The notes under the pieces: model-generated | Database searches by the model: none | Told to the model about the DNA's origin: nothing | What the model saw: only the letters and a program-made list of their open reading frames with translations | Assembly: GCA_946476985.1 (NCBI GenBank) | Contig: CAMKWS010000001.1 | Span: 124,001-188,000 of the forward strand | Reading direction: 5' to 3' | DNA: 64,000 nucleotides | DNA from: an uncultured Acetobacteraceae bacterium | GTDB taxonomy: Bacteria; Pseudomonadota; Alphaproteobacteria; Acetobacterales; Acetobacteraceae | Shown: positions 54,238 through 63,090 of the stretch, piece by piece | Layout of the letters: each line of letters begins with the position of its first letter | How positions within the stretch are numbered: position 1 is the stretch's first letter | Translations under genes and position numbers: made by a program

Positions 54238-55071
54238 ATGTCTACACAACCACAATCTCCACGTGCCCTTGTATTTGACTCAGGCATTGGTGGATTAGGC
54301 GTTGTACAAGCTCTCCGGACCTTGGCACCATCTTTAACAATCGACTATCTCGCAGATACAGCCCTCTTTCCCTACGGTGAACAACCTGATGATGTATTGA
54401 AAAAACGCATCACAGAACTCATAGGGCAAGCCTGTGCCATTCTACATCCAACGATTGTCATTATTGCCTGCAATACGGCAAGTACCCTGGCTTTATCTGC
54501 CTTGCGTGAAACACTAGCCCTTCCCATCGTAGGCTGTGTTCCCCCCATTCGCTGGGCTGGGCGTGTCTCTACCACACGAGTAATTGGATTGCTGGCTACA
54601 AGTGCTACTGCACGGCGGCCTTACCTTACCCAACTTCACAAAGATTTCGCAGCGGACTGTACCCTACTTGTACACGGCTCCCGCAATCTTGCAGAGATGG
54701 CAGAACAAGCTTTTCGTGGTGAACAGCTTAGTTCAGAAAACATTCACGCCGAGCTAGAACAACTTTTTCAACAGGACCAGGGCCAGCATATTGATACGAT
54801 CGGTCTTGGCTGTACGCATTATACGTTTTTAATGCCTTATTTTCAGCGGCTCGATAAGGCTGACATTATGTGGCTAGACCCAGCACCAGCTGTCGCTCAA
54901 CAAGCCCTTAGGCAACTCGGTAATTACGTTGAGACCCCCACAGCTCCAAGCCTAACGGCCCCTGCAGATCGCTTTTTCTTTACAGCAATCCCAGCAGAAC
55001 ACGAAAACCTCAACAAACATCTAAGATGGCTTGGCTTTCCCGCCGGGTGGCAATGCCTCTCATTCTCTTAA
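54238..55071 (+). CDS. murI: Glutamate racemase
   Basis: A 277-residue cofactor-independent racemase that supplies D-glutamate for peptidoglycan. The motifs VFDSGIGGLGV (Asp14-Ser15), IIACNTAS (first catalytic Cys) and GLGCTHY (second Cys) are intact. ATG 54238 is favoured over GTG 54223. It is convergent with the polyprenyl synthase gene, with 35 bp between stops. Confidence 0.93.
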   Translation: MSTQPQSPRALVFDSGIGGLGVVQALRTLAPSLTIDYLADTALFPYGEQPDDVLKKRITELIGQACAILHPTIVIIACNTASTLALSALRETLALPIVGCVPPIRWAGRVSTTRVIGLLATSATARRPYLTQLHKDFAADCTLLVHGSRNLAEMAEQAFRGEQLSSENIHAELEQLFQQDQGQHIDTIGLGCTHYTFLMPYFQRLDKADIMWLDPAPAVAQQALRQLGNYVETPTAPSLTAPADRFFFTAIPAEHENLNKHLRWLGFPAGWQCLSFS

Positions 55072-55106
55072 TAAGCTACACTGCAGAGAAGCACCCTCTA
55101 CATCCC

Positions 55107-56165
55107 TTAACGAGCCCGCTCTACCGTATAAAGTACTGTTTCTTGCAGAAGCGTCTTTAAATCACTCTCAGGGAATCTCTCTAGCGCTTGCACGGCTTTC
55201 TCTGCGTAAGAACGAGCACATTCGATTGTGGTGCGAATAGCCTCTGTCCGAGCGATAATCTCTAGCGCTCTCGACAAATCTTCTTCTGTCTGCTCATTAT
55301 CTTCAATAACACGCTTCCAGAAGAGCTGTTCTTCTTCTGTTCCACGCTCATAAGCAGCTAATACGGGTAAAGTGATCTTCCCTTCTCGGAGATCATCACC
55401 CACCGTTTTACCCAACACCTGCTGGTCTGCTGCATAATCTAATGCATCATCAACAAGCTGGAAAGCCATCCCTAAATTTGTGCCATATTGCTCAAGAGCA
55501 ATTTCAACCTCTTGGCTTTGCCCCGCTACAACAGCACCCACACGACAAGCAGCCGCAAATAGTGCCGCTGTTTTCCCGTGGATAACCTCTAAATAACGCT
55601 CGATCGGCGTTGAGAGGTCATTCTGTGTAGACATTTGCAAAACTTCACCTTCCGCAATTGTCGCAGAAGCTGCCGAGAGAATCGCCATAACCTCTAATGA
55701 GCCATCTGCTGTCATTAACTGGAAGGAGCGCGCAAACAGAAAATCGCCAACCAGAACAGAGGCCTTATTGCCAAACAAGGCATTGGCAGAGGCCATGCCC
55801 CGCCGCAACGTACTCTCATCCACAACATCATCATGTAGAAGTGTTGCGGTATGAATAAACTCCACACAGGCTGCAAGGCCAATGTGGCGTGTTTGCCCCT
55901 CTTCAGAGCCATATCCACATAAGCGCGCCGATGCGAGCGTGAGTAGAGGACGTAAGCGTTTGCCCCCAGCAGCCACAAGATGCGCACCCAATTGTGGAAT
56001 AAGAGGGACAGAACTTTGCATCCTGTCAATAATGGCTTGATTACAAGCCACCATATCCTCTGCCAGATACGCAGCCAACGCCTTCAGGGCATCTTCCCCT
56101 TTGGCCCCTTTACCTATGGCCTCTGCATTATATGTGGTTAGAGGCTCTGATGAGGAAGAAACCAA
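55107..56165 (-). CDS. Polyprenyl diphosphate synthase (octaprenyl-type)
   Basis: A 352-residue trans-prenyltransferase that extends isoprenoid diphosphates, most likely for the ubiquinone side chain. First and second Asp-rich motifs are LLHDDVVDE and LVDDALDY, and GKRLRPLLTLASARL is the substrate diphosphate-binding segment. The start appears to be TTG with GGAG nine bases upstream. Product length (C40 to C50) cannot be read reliably. Acetic acid bacteria use Q9 or Q10. Confidence 0.88.
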   Translation of the reverse strand: MVSSSSEPLTTYNAEAIGKGAKGEDALKALAAYLAEDMVACNQAIIDRMQSSVPLIPQLGAHLVAAGGKRLRPLLTLASARLCGYGSEEGQTRHIGLAACVEFIHTATLLHDDVVDESTLRRGMASANALFGNKASVLVGDFLFARSFQLMTADGSLEVMAILSAASATIAEGEVLQMSTQNDLSTPIERYLEVIHGKTAALFAAACRVGAVVAGQSQEVEIALEQYGTNLGMAFQLVDDALDYAADQQVLGKTVGDDLREGKITLPVLAAYERGTEEEQLFWKRVIEDNEQTEEDLSRALEIIARTEAIRTTIECARSYAEKAVQALERFPESDLKTLLQETVLYTVERAR

Positions 56166-56323
56166 AACTCACAACTCCATTTCCGCTCGCCCTGTACAAC
56201 ACAGGCTAGGCAGGCTCGAATCTTCTTTCAGCCCATAATAACGATAACCTTATATCAATAGGTACCAATTAGACCGAAAGAAAATTCCATAATTACAAAT
56301 GATAACCTGACATATGAGCAGCT

Positions 56324-56353
56324 ATGCGAATGTGGTCAAGCCAACATTCGCAT
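56324..56353. other. Strong hairpin upstream of polyprenyl synthase and after nrdB
   Basis: A perfect 10-bp stem (ATGCGAATGT with ACATTCGCAT) and a 10-nt loop with a possible inner GG/CC pair. It lies in the 230 bp between the nrdB stop (56396) and the polyprenyl synthase start. No T-run follows on either strand, so it may be a 3' stabiliser of nrdAB mRNA or a weak terminator. Confidence 0.5.
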
Positions 56354-56395
56354 AAACATATGTTCCTCCCAAGCAATTTACCCGGTTATTAACCT

Positions 56396-57418
56396 TTAAG
56401 AGAACACACCGCTCTCAAATGCTTCTTCCCATGTCCCCTGTGTTGAGGCACGAGAATACTCCGTTGCACGATTCTCAAAAAAGTTAGTGTGCTCAACGGC
56501 GTTCAACATATCATCAACCCACGGCAGAGGATTTTCATCAATACCGTAAATTGGATCCAATCCAAGCTGGATCAGACGACGGTCTGCAATAAAGCGGATA
56601 TATTTTTCCACCTGCGGAGCATCCAAACCTTCAACCGGCCCCATTTCAAAGGCAAGTTCAATAAAGGCATCTTCATGCGCCACTGTTTGGCGGCAAATAT
56701 CTACAAGCTCTGCACGGAAATCTTCTGTCCAGATCTCTGGGTTTTCACGAATGAATGTCCGAAAGAGACGAATCATGGATAAACAATGAAGTGTCTCATC
56801 ACGTACAGACCAAGAAACGATCTGCCCCATTCCCTTTAATTTATTAAAGCGTGGGAAGTTCAACAAAATAGCAAACGATGCGAAGAGCTGTAACCCTTCC
56901 ATAAAGGCACCAAAGGCTGCCATTGTCTTGGCAACTTCACGTTTACTATTAATATTGAAGGACTGCATAAAGTCATACTTGTCCTTCATCTCCTTGTATT
57001 TCAGAAAGGCAGAATATTCTGTCTCTGGCATTCCGATTGTATCAAGAAGGTGAGAATAAGCAGCAATATGAATTGTCTCAATATTTGAGAAACAAGACAG
57101 CATCATAAGAACTTCAGTCGGCTTAAATACCTGACTGTAATATTTCATATATGCTGAATTTACCTCAACATCCGCCTGCGTAAAGAAACGGAAGATCTGC
57201 GTCACCAGATTCTGCTCTGATTCTGTCAGCTTTCTGTGCCAATCTTTCACATCCTCAGCAAGAGGTACTTCCTCAGGAAGCCAATGCAAGCGCTGCTGAG
57301 TGAGCCATGCATCATACGCCCATGGATAACGAAACGGCTTATAAACCGGATTCTCCACCAGCAGATTGGCCTGCGCAGCCGCTTCAGGAGCCTCAGGCAA
57401 TGGCTTGACGTCTGTCAT
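56396..57418 (-). CDS. nrdB: Ribonucleoside-diphosphate reductase, beta subunit
   Basis: A 340-residue ferritin-like radical-generating subunit of class I ribonucleotide reductase. Metal-ligand segments are visible: an acidic residue in QADVEVNSAYMKYY, SNIETIHIAAYSH (Glu and His) and DETLHCLSMIRLF (Glu and His). GAGAGG lies 8 bases before the ATG. It follows nrdA with a 160-bp gap holding a hairpin. The subclass of metal cofactor (Fe-Tyr versus Mn/Fe) should be judged from a proper alignment of the Tyr region, which I could not settle. Confidence 0.93.
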   Translation of the reverse strand: MTDVKPLPEAPEAAAQANLLVENPVYKPFRYPWAYDAWLTQQRLHWLPEEVPLAEDVKDWHRKLTESEQNLVTQIFRFFTQADVEVNSAYMKYYSQVFKPTEVLMMLSCFSNIETIHIAAYSHLLDTIGMPETEYSAFLKYKEMKDKYDFMQSFNINSKREVAKTMAAFGAFMEGLQLFASFAILLNFPRFNKLKGMGQIVSWSVRDETLHCLSMIRLFRTFIRENPEIWTEDFRAELVDICRQTVAHEDAFIELAFEMGPVEGLDAPQVEKYIRFIADRRLIQLGLDPIYGIDENPLPWVDDMLNAVEHTNFFENRATEYSRASTQGTWEEAFESGVFS

Positions 57419-57487
57419 CTCATAAACCTCTCAAAGAAAATGCCGCCTCTCCACCGCAACCGGTACGGAGCAAGCAGGTAAATCACC

Positions 57488-57510
57488 CTGTGCCTGCTTT
57501 ACAGGCACAG
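57488..57510. other. Intercistronic hairpin between nrdA and nrdB
   Basis: CTGTGCCTG (57488-57496) pairs perfectly with CAGGCACAG (57502-57510) around a 5-nt loop. It lies between nrdA and nrdB, with no T-run. Such hairpins can set the relative amounts of two cistrons by protecting processed ends. Confidence 0.55.
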
Positions 57511-57578
57511 ATCTCTTGGGGGAAGAAACAAAGAGAGTCTTTCTTATTATTCTTTCCCCGCTGCCTTTTAGAACCACC

Positions 57579-59492
57579 TTATTGGCAGGAAAGACATTCC
57601 TCATAACTTCCCGCACCAGTTTCAGCATGGCGCGGTGTTGCTTGTGGAAGATGGTCGTCATCCCCCTCCATAATGTCGCGCTTAACAGCCACGTTTGAAA
57701 CTGTATCTGCCCGCTGAATAGACAGAGAACGACAATAATAGAGAGACTTCACGCCCTTCTTCCACGCTTCATAGTGGATGCGAACTAAATCCCGCTTATG
57801 CACGTCAGCTGGCAAGAAAAGATTGACCGACTGAGACTGACAAATAAACGGAGCGCGGTCTGCGGCATGTTCAACAACCCAACGCTGATCAATCTCAAAA
57901 GCCGTCTTAAAGACATCTTTCTCATCCTGACTTAAAAAGTCGAGATGCTGGACTGACCCCTTGCTGAGAGTGATAGAGGACCAAATTTCATCAGTATTCT
58001 TGCCATGCTCCTCCAACAAGCGGGCAAGATGGCGATTACGCACCGTAAATGAGCCAGACAATGTCTTCTGCAAGAAAACATTCGCACTAATTGGATCAAT
58101 CCCCGGGCTCGCATTACCTGCAATAATCGAAATCGATGCTGTCGGGGCAACGGCCATTTTATGTGAGAAGCGCTCTTCGATACCATATTCTGCGGCATCT
58201 GGGCAGGCACCACGCGTTTTAGCCAGCGCCTTAGATGCTGCGGATGTTTGCTTAGAAATATGTTCAAAGAACTTCTTATTCCAAACTTTCGCCATCACAC
58301 TTCCAAAAGGAATCATGCGTGACTGCAAGAAGGAATGGAAACCCATTACCCCCAACCCAACGGAACGCTCACGCATGGCCGCATAACGAGCATGATCCAT
58401 ATCACTTGGGGCATTGTCGATGAAGTCTTGTAAGACATTATCAAGGAAGAGCATTACATCCTCAATAAATTGAGGATTATCTTTCCACTCATCCCAATAT
58501 TCCAAGTTCAAAGAGGAAAGGCAGCAAACAGCCGTTCTATCCTTACCGTGATGATCTATTCCCGTTGGTAGGGTAATCTCAGCACATAGATTAGATGTTT
58601 TTACCTCTAATCCCGCCAAACGGTGATGCTCCGGCCGTGCTCTATTTACCGTATCAGAGAAAACAATATACGGCTCACCCTGCTCCATACGTGCTGTGAG
58701 AAGACGAATCCACAGAGCTCGTGCCGAAACTTTACGGATCACACTATGATCCTTCGGTGAAACGAGCGGCCATTCTTCATCTGCTGCAACAGCTCTCATG
58801 AAGTCATCTGTCAGCAGGACACCATGATGGAGATTAAGAGCTTTACGATTCGGGTCACCACCAGTTGGGCGACGCATCTCGATGAATTCTTCAATCTCTG
58901 GATGCCAGATTGGCAAATACACCGCAGCAGAGCCACGGCGCAGGCTGCCTTGGCTAATAGCCAGTGTCAGGCTGTCCATCACGCGGATAAACGGAATCAC
59001 CCCAGAAGTTTTGCCGTTCCGGCCAATATTCTCACCAATAGAACGAAGATTGCCCCAATAAGAGCCAATTCCACCGCCCTTAGCCGCAAGCCAGACATTC
59101 TCATTCCAAAGCCCAACGATACCCTCAAGGCTATCTTCAGACTCATTTAAGAAGCAAGAGATCGGCAATCCACGGCTTGTACCGCCATTAGAAAGGATTG
59201 GTGTTGCCGGCATAAACCAATGACGCGACATATAGTCGTACAAACGCTGTGTATGCCCTTCATCCGCCCCGTAACGAGATGCCACACGGGCAAACAACCC
59301 CTGATATGTCTCGCCTTCCAGCAAATAACGGTCATCAAGTGTTGCACGCCCGAAAGCCGTTAGCCGTTCATCACGAGATGGCGCAATACGCACGGGGTGG
59401 CGCCCAGGCAACTGAACGACGCTTTCAAACAGTTCAGGCTCAGCACTGCCTCCGGATGATTTTCCAGACATCTGGGCGCCACGCATTGTCAT
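57579..59492 (-). CDS. nrdA: Ribonucleoside-diphosphate reductase, alpha subunit
   Basis: A 637-residue catalytic subunit. The active-site cysteines are in PISCFLNES and TAVCCLSSLNLEYW, with NLCAEITLP holding further catalytic residues and a C-terminal CLSC shuttle pair at the end. It is shorter than the usual 750 or so residues because the N-terminal ATP-cone is absent, so dATP feedback inhibition through that domain is unlikely. GAGGGG precedes ATG 59492. NrdR-box-like sites lie about 108-156 bp upstream. Confidence 0.93.
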   Translation of the reverse strand: MTMRGAQMSGKSSGGSAEPELFESVVQLPGRHPVRIAPSRDERLTAFGRATLDDRYLLEGETYQGLFARVASRYGADEGHTQRLYDYMSRHWFMPATPILSNGGTSRGLPISCFLNESEDSLEGIVGLWNENVWLAAKGGGIGSYWGNLRSIGENIGRNGKTSGVIPFIRVMDSLTLAISQGSLRRGSAAVYLPIWHPEIEEFIEMRRPTGGDPNRKALNLHHGVLLTDDFMRAVAADEEWPLVSPKDHSVIRKVSARALWIRLLTARMEQGEPYIVFSDTVNRARPEHHRLAGLEVKTSNLCAEITLPTGIDHHGKDRTAVCCLSSLNLEYWDEWKDNPQFIEDVMLFLDNVLQDFIDNAPSDMDHARYAAMRERSVGLGVMGFHSFLQSRMIPFGSVMAKVWNKKFFEHISKQTSAASKALAKTRGACPDAAEYGIEERFSHKMAVAPTASISIIAGNASPGIDPISANVFLQKTLSGSFTVRNRHLARLLEEHGKNTDEIWSSITLSKGSVQHLDFLSQDEKDVFKTAFEIDQRWVVEHAADRAPFICQSQSVNLFLPADVHKRDLVRIHYEAWKKGVKSLYYCRSLSIQRADTVSNVAVKRDIMEGDDDHLPQATPRHAETGAGSYEECLSCQ

Positions 59493-59599
59493 GTATTGAG
59501 CCCCTCACATAGGCACGTTTTAGGATAAATTTAGTTCGTCTCATTTCCCACGCACACGAAGGGAATTCAAGCCTTGAATTTTCTGTGATCCTGTGCATT

Positions 59600-59648
59600 G
59601 GAGCATATATTGGGTTTAACCCAATAATTAACGCACTATATATTGTGA
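59600..59648 (-). promoter_or_regulatory. Two NrdR-box-like sites upstream of nrdA
   Basis: The 16-mers at 59600-59615 (core GCATATATTGGG) and 59633-59648 (GCACTATATATTGTGA) resemble the NrdR consensus ACACWATATWTTGTGT. Their centres are 33 bp apart, near three helical turns, which is the usual tandem layout. A TGGGTT/AACCCA inverted repeat (59611-59623) overlaps the first. Repression of nrdAB by NrdR is therefore likely. nrdR itself is not in the window. Confidence 0.75.
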
Positions 59649-59703
59649 TCTTTTCAAACCCTTATCAGCATATGCAATAAGGGTTTCTAAGAAATTAAGC
59701 CCC

Positions 59704-60798
59704 TTAGAGCCATCCACATTGTGCATGATTACGCAGCACATGGTCTGCAAGAATGCATGCCATCATAGCTTCAGCAACCGGTACTGCACGAATACCTATG
59801 CAGGGGTCATGCCTCCCTTTGGTTCTCACCTCTACAGCTTCACCCGCCCGATTCACACTTGGTACAGGCACGAGAATAGAACTCGTAGGCTTAATCGCCA
59901 TGCGAGCAATGACTGGTTGCCCCGTGGAAATCCCACCAAGGATACCGCCCGCATGATTACTTAGAAACTGCGGTGCCAAAGGATCATCTGAAGGGCGAAT
60001 TGGGTCGGCATTTTCCTCCCCTCGTAAACAAGAGACAGCGAATCCATCTCCAATCTCAACAGCCTTTACACCATTGATTCCCATCAAGCCGCCAGCAAGC
60101 TCGCTATCCAACTTCCCGTAAACTGGAGCGCCCAGCCCAGCAGGCACCCCCTCAGCCACAACCTCTAATCTTGCCCCAATAGAGGAACCGGCTTTTCGCA
60201 CAGCATCAAGCTGCTTTTCCCATTTGGGAACGATCTCAGAATCAGGTGACCAAAATGGATTCTGCTCTGTTTGAGCCCAATCCCAATTCGCACGATCGAC
60301 CTCTTCCGCGCCGATTGCCGTTAATGCACCACGGATCACTAACTGCGGGCCTATTAATTCTCTCAATATAACCCGTGCGACAGCCCCTGCCGCCACGCGC
60401 ATAGCCGTTTCTCGAGCTGAAGAACGACCGCCACCACGATAATCCCGCACACCATATTTCAAGTCATACGTAATATCAGCGTGACCGGGACGATATTGTT
60501 GGGCGATCTCACCATAGTCACGAGAACGCTGATTCGTGTTCTCAATCATAAGAGCAATGGGCGTCCCTGTGGTTTGTCCCTCAAAGACACCCGAAAGAAT
60601 CTTTACGTGGTCAGGCTCACGCCGCTGTGTTGTATAACGGGACTGACCTGGCCGTCGTTTATCCAACCATGGCTGGATATCAGCCTCAGACAGCTTTAGA
60701 CGTGGTGGGCAACCATCAATAACGCAGCCAATAGCTGGCCCGTGGCTCTCACCCCACGTCATGACACGCAGCAAACGTCCAAAGCTGTTCTCAGACAT
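59704..60798 (-). CDS. aroC: Chorismate synthase
   Basis: A 364-residue FMN-dependent enzyme that makes chorismate from EPSP, last step of the shikimate pathway. The signatures [31 protein letters not shown] and [13 protein letters not shown] are complete. The second conserved region is [12 protein letters not shown]. It starts 5 bp after the fabI stop, so the two genes are almost certainly cotranscribed. It feeds the chorismate mutase also encoded here. Confidence 0.95.
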   Translation of the reverse strand: MSENSFGRLLRVMTWGESHGPAIGCVIDGCPPRLKLSEADIQPWLDKRRPGQSRYTTQRREPDHVKILSGVFEGQTTGTPIALMIENTNQRSRDYGEIAQQYRPGHADITYDLKYGVRDYRGGGRSSARETAMRVAAGAVARVILRELIGPQLVIRGALTAIGAEEVDRANWDWAQTEQNPFWSPDSEIVPKWEKQLDAVRKAGSSIGARLEVVAEGVPAGLGAPVYGKLDSELAGGLMGINGVKAVEIGDGFAVSCLRGEENADPIRPSDDPLAPQFLSNHAGGILGGISTGQPVIARMAIKPTSSILVPVPSVNRAGEAVEVRTKGRHDPCIGIRAVPVAEAMMACILADHVLRNHAQCGWL

Positions 60799-60803
60799 CT
60801 ATG

Positions 60804-61643
60804 TTACTCTCCTGTAGACAGCGTCATATCTGGCGCTTCAGGGTTCTTCATTCCAATAATATTATAGCCACAATCAACATGATGCACTTCCCCTGTAACC
60901 CCCGAGGATAGATCAGAGAGGAAATACAGCCCAGAACCACCGACATCTTTCAAAGACACGTTCCGCTCCAGCGGAGCGTTCACCTGGTTCCATCGTAGAA
61001 TATAACGGAAATCACCAATACCGTTAGCAGCCAGTGTCATGATCGGACCTGCTGAGATACCATTTACGCGAATATCGTCACGCCCTAGATCCACCGCCAT
61101 ATAACGCACAGATGCTTCTAAAGCTGCTTTTGCTACACCCATGACATTATAATGCGGCATAACACGCTCTGCCCCCAGATATGTCAGGGTCAGTAAAGAA
61201 CCGCCTGCATTCATCATAGCAGACGCCCGGCGAGCCACAGCCGTAAAGGAGAAGCAGGAAATATCCAGCGCCTTTAAGAAAGCCTCACGAGGCGTATCAA
61301 CATACCGGCCACGGAGGTAATCTTTGTCAGCCCATCCAATAGCATGCACGACAAAGTCAATCTTGCCCCATGCCTTCTCAATTTCATCGAATGTTGCGTT
61401 AATCGCAGCATCATCACCAACATCGCACGGGAGGACCATTGTGGAGCCAATGCTCTCTGCTAAAGGACGCACGCGTTTACCAAGTGCTTCACCCTGATAT
61501 GTAAAAGCAATCTCAGCACCTTGCGCTGCACAAGACTGAGCGATCGCCCAAGCAATAGAATTCTTATTAGCAACCCCCATGATGACACCACGCTTACCTG
61601 CCATCAATGTCCCTTTGGTTACTTGCGTCCCTGTCTCTGACAT
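60804..61643 (-). CDS. fabI: Enoyl-ACP reductase (NADH)
   Basis: A 279-residue SDR-type enoyl reductase completing the fatty acid elongation cycle. GVANKNSIAWAIA binds NAD, TYQGEAL is conserved, and the catalytic YNVMGVAK gives the YxxMxxxK pattern of the triclosan target. ATG 61643 has GGGGG five bases upstream and is preferred to a start 57 bp earlier. It is divergent from waaA, with about 180 bp between. Confidence 0.94.
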   Translation of the reverse strand: MSETGTQVTKGTLMAGKRGVIMGVANKNSIAWAIAQSCAAQGAEIAFTYQGEALGKRVRPLAESIGSTMVLPCDVGDDAAINATFDEIEKAWGKIDFVVHAIGWADKDYLRGRYVDTPREAFLKALDISCFSFTAVARRASAMMNAGGSLLTLTYLGAERVMPHYNVMGVAKAALEASVRYMAVDLGRDDIRVNGISAGPIMTLAANGIGDFRYILRWNQVNAPLERNVSLKDVGGSGLYFLSDLSSGVTGEVHHVDCGYNIIGMKNPEAPDMTLSTGE

Positions 61644-61681
61644 AATTGCCCCCTTTGAGGATGTTAGTGCATTTGTAATAA

Positions 61682-61693
61682 GTGGTTCACCAC
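61682..61693. promoter_or_regulatory. Inverted repeat in the fabI-waaA divergent region
   Basis: GTGGT-TC-ACCAC lies 38 bp upstream of the fabI start on one side and about 130 bp before waaA on the other. Sequences flanking it in opposite orientation (minus 61671-61645 and plus 61722-61748) share 17 of 27 bases by eye. It could be an operator. No regulator is identifiable. Confidence 0.35.
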
Positions 61694-61823
61694 GTTGCAC
61701 AAGGAAGCGCTAACGGCAAGAGCTCTTAGCCTCTCAAAAGGGAGTTTTCTGCTTGATTTGCATTTGTTCACACCAAATGATGCCGAAATACACCACCATA
61801 ACGGCATAAGGAGCCGTATTTTC

Positions 61824-63077
61824 ATGACTGGCCTCTCTCGCCATATGATCACCGACCCTGTGTTATGTATGTGGTACATCATCGGCAGGCTCTTTCTTCC
61901 TCTTCTCAAATATCATTCATTTTGCCGTCTCAAGCAGGGTAAAGATACGACAGAACACCTCCCTGAACGCTTCGGGCGGCCTACACTTTCCCGTCCGTCT
62001 TCCTCACAGCCTCTATTATGGTTTCATGCTGCTAGCGTAGGCGAAACTCTCTCTATCTTCCCTGTGATAGGACAGCTTCTCAAAGAGCAAGCGCAGCTCA
62101 ATATTCTTGTAACCACCACGACCTCAACTGGTGGCAAAATACTCAGGACACATCCCGTATACGGTCAACGGCTCTTCCACCAACTATGTCCTTATGATGC
62201 CCCTCATATCGTTGCGCGCTTCCTAAAATATTGGCGCCCCCGCAGCTTAATTCTTGTAGAGAGCGAACTCTGGCCAGGATTAATTGGTATGAGCCACTTA
62301 AAGGGCATACCAATCATGCTACTTAATGCACGGCTTTCTGCTCGTAGCGCACAACGGTGGAAGGCTGCCCCCTGCTTATTACGTTACCTCATGCGCTCCA
62401 TATGCTGGGTCACCCCACGTAGTATAGAAGATGCTGATCGCTTATCTCGATTCGGGATAACATCTCTCCCCCCAATAGATCTTAAGGAAGCTGCAGCCCC
62501 CTTACCCTATCGCTTAGATGAAGCAGCATATCTCAAAGAAAAAATCGGCCCACGCCCTATTTTTGTCGCAGCTTCCACTCATCCTGGTGAAGAAGAACTC
62601 ATAGCAGAAGCCTCAAGAAAAGCACGAGAGCTACAACCAAGTCTTCTGACCATTATCATTCCCCGCCACCCAGAACGGGGGCCCCATATTGCTCAAGTTC
62701 TCCATGCGCCGCGTCGCTCTTTTGGCGAGATTCCTGCCTTAGATGATGCCTATTGGATTGTAGATACACTTGGAGAGACAGGGCTATTTTTCGCTCTAGC
62801 AGAACGTGTTTTTATTGGTAACTCACTCTGCTCCCCCGGTGGAGGGCATAATCCCCTTGAGCCTTTACGCTTTCAACGTCCAACTGCTTTAGGACCCTAT
62901 ATGCAAAACTGGCATGACGCATGCCATAAGTATAAGGCCTCTCTCCACATAATAGACACGCCTGGTCTATTGGCTGAGTGGCTAAACAAACCTGTTCCTC
63001 TTCCCCCTCTACCCGAGCAGAATGAGGCGATATCTGCGCAACTCACTCAACGTATTATTGAGACATGCTTATTATAA
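61824..63077 (+). CDS. waaA: 3-deoxy-D-manno-octulosonic acid transferase
   Basis: A 417-residue GT30-family enzyme that adds Kdo to lipid IVA at the inner membrane. An N-terminal anchor (VLCMWYIIGRLFLPLL) is followed by the glycosyltransferase N domain with FHAASVGET and LVESELWPGLI, and a C-terminal part ending with GGGHNPLEPL. ATG 61824 has AAGGAG 10 bases upstream. Earlier in-frame codons lack a ribosome site. The next gene, lpxK, starts 13 bp later, as expected for lipid A genes. Confidence 0.93.
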   Translation: MTGLSRHMITDPVLCMWYIIGRLFLPLLKYHSFCRLKQGKDTTEHLPERFGRPTLSRPSSSQPLLWFHAASVGETLSIFPVIGQLLKEQAQLNILVTTTTSTGGKILRTHPVYGQRLFHQLCPYDAPHIVARFLKYWRPRSLILVESELWPGLIGMSHLKGIPIMLLNARLSARSAQRWKAAPCLLRYLMRSICWVTPRSIEDADRLSRFGITSLPPIDLKEAAAPLPYRLDEAAYLKEKIGPRPIFVAASTHPGEEELIAEASRKARELQPSLLTIIIPRHPERGPHIAQVLHAPRRSFGEIPALDDAYWIVDTLGETGLFFALAERVFIGNSLCSPGGGHNPLEPLRFQRPTALGPYMQNWHDACHKYKASLHIIDTPGLLAEWLNKPVPLPPLPEQNEAISAQLTQRIIETCLL

Positions 63078-63090
63078 GTAAGGTATTTAA

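Noticed and set aside
61716-61745. A dispersed palindromic repeat of the kind that encodes LSLSKG-like peptides
   Set aside because: Only about 14 of 19 bases match the repeat I had in mind, and no second copy was seen in the window.
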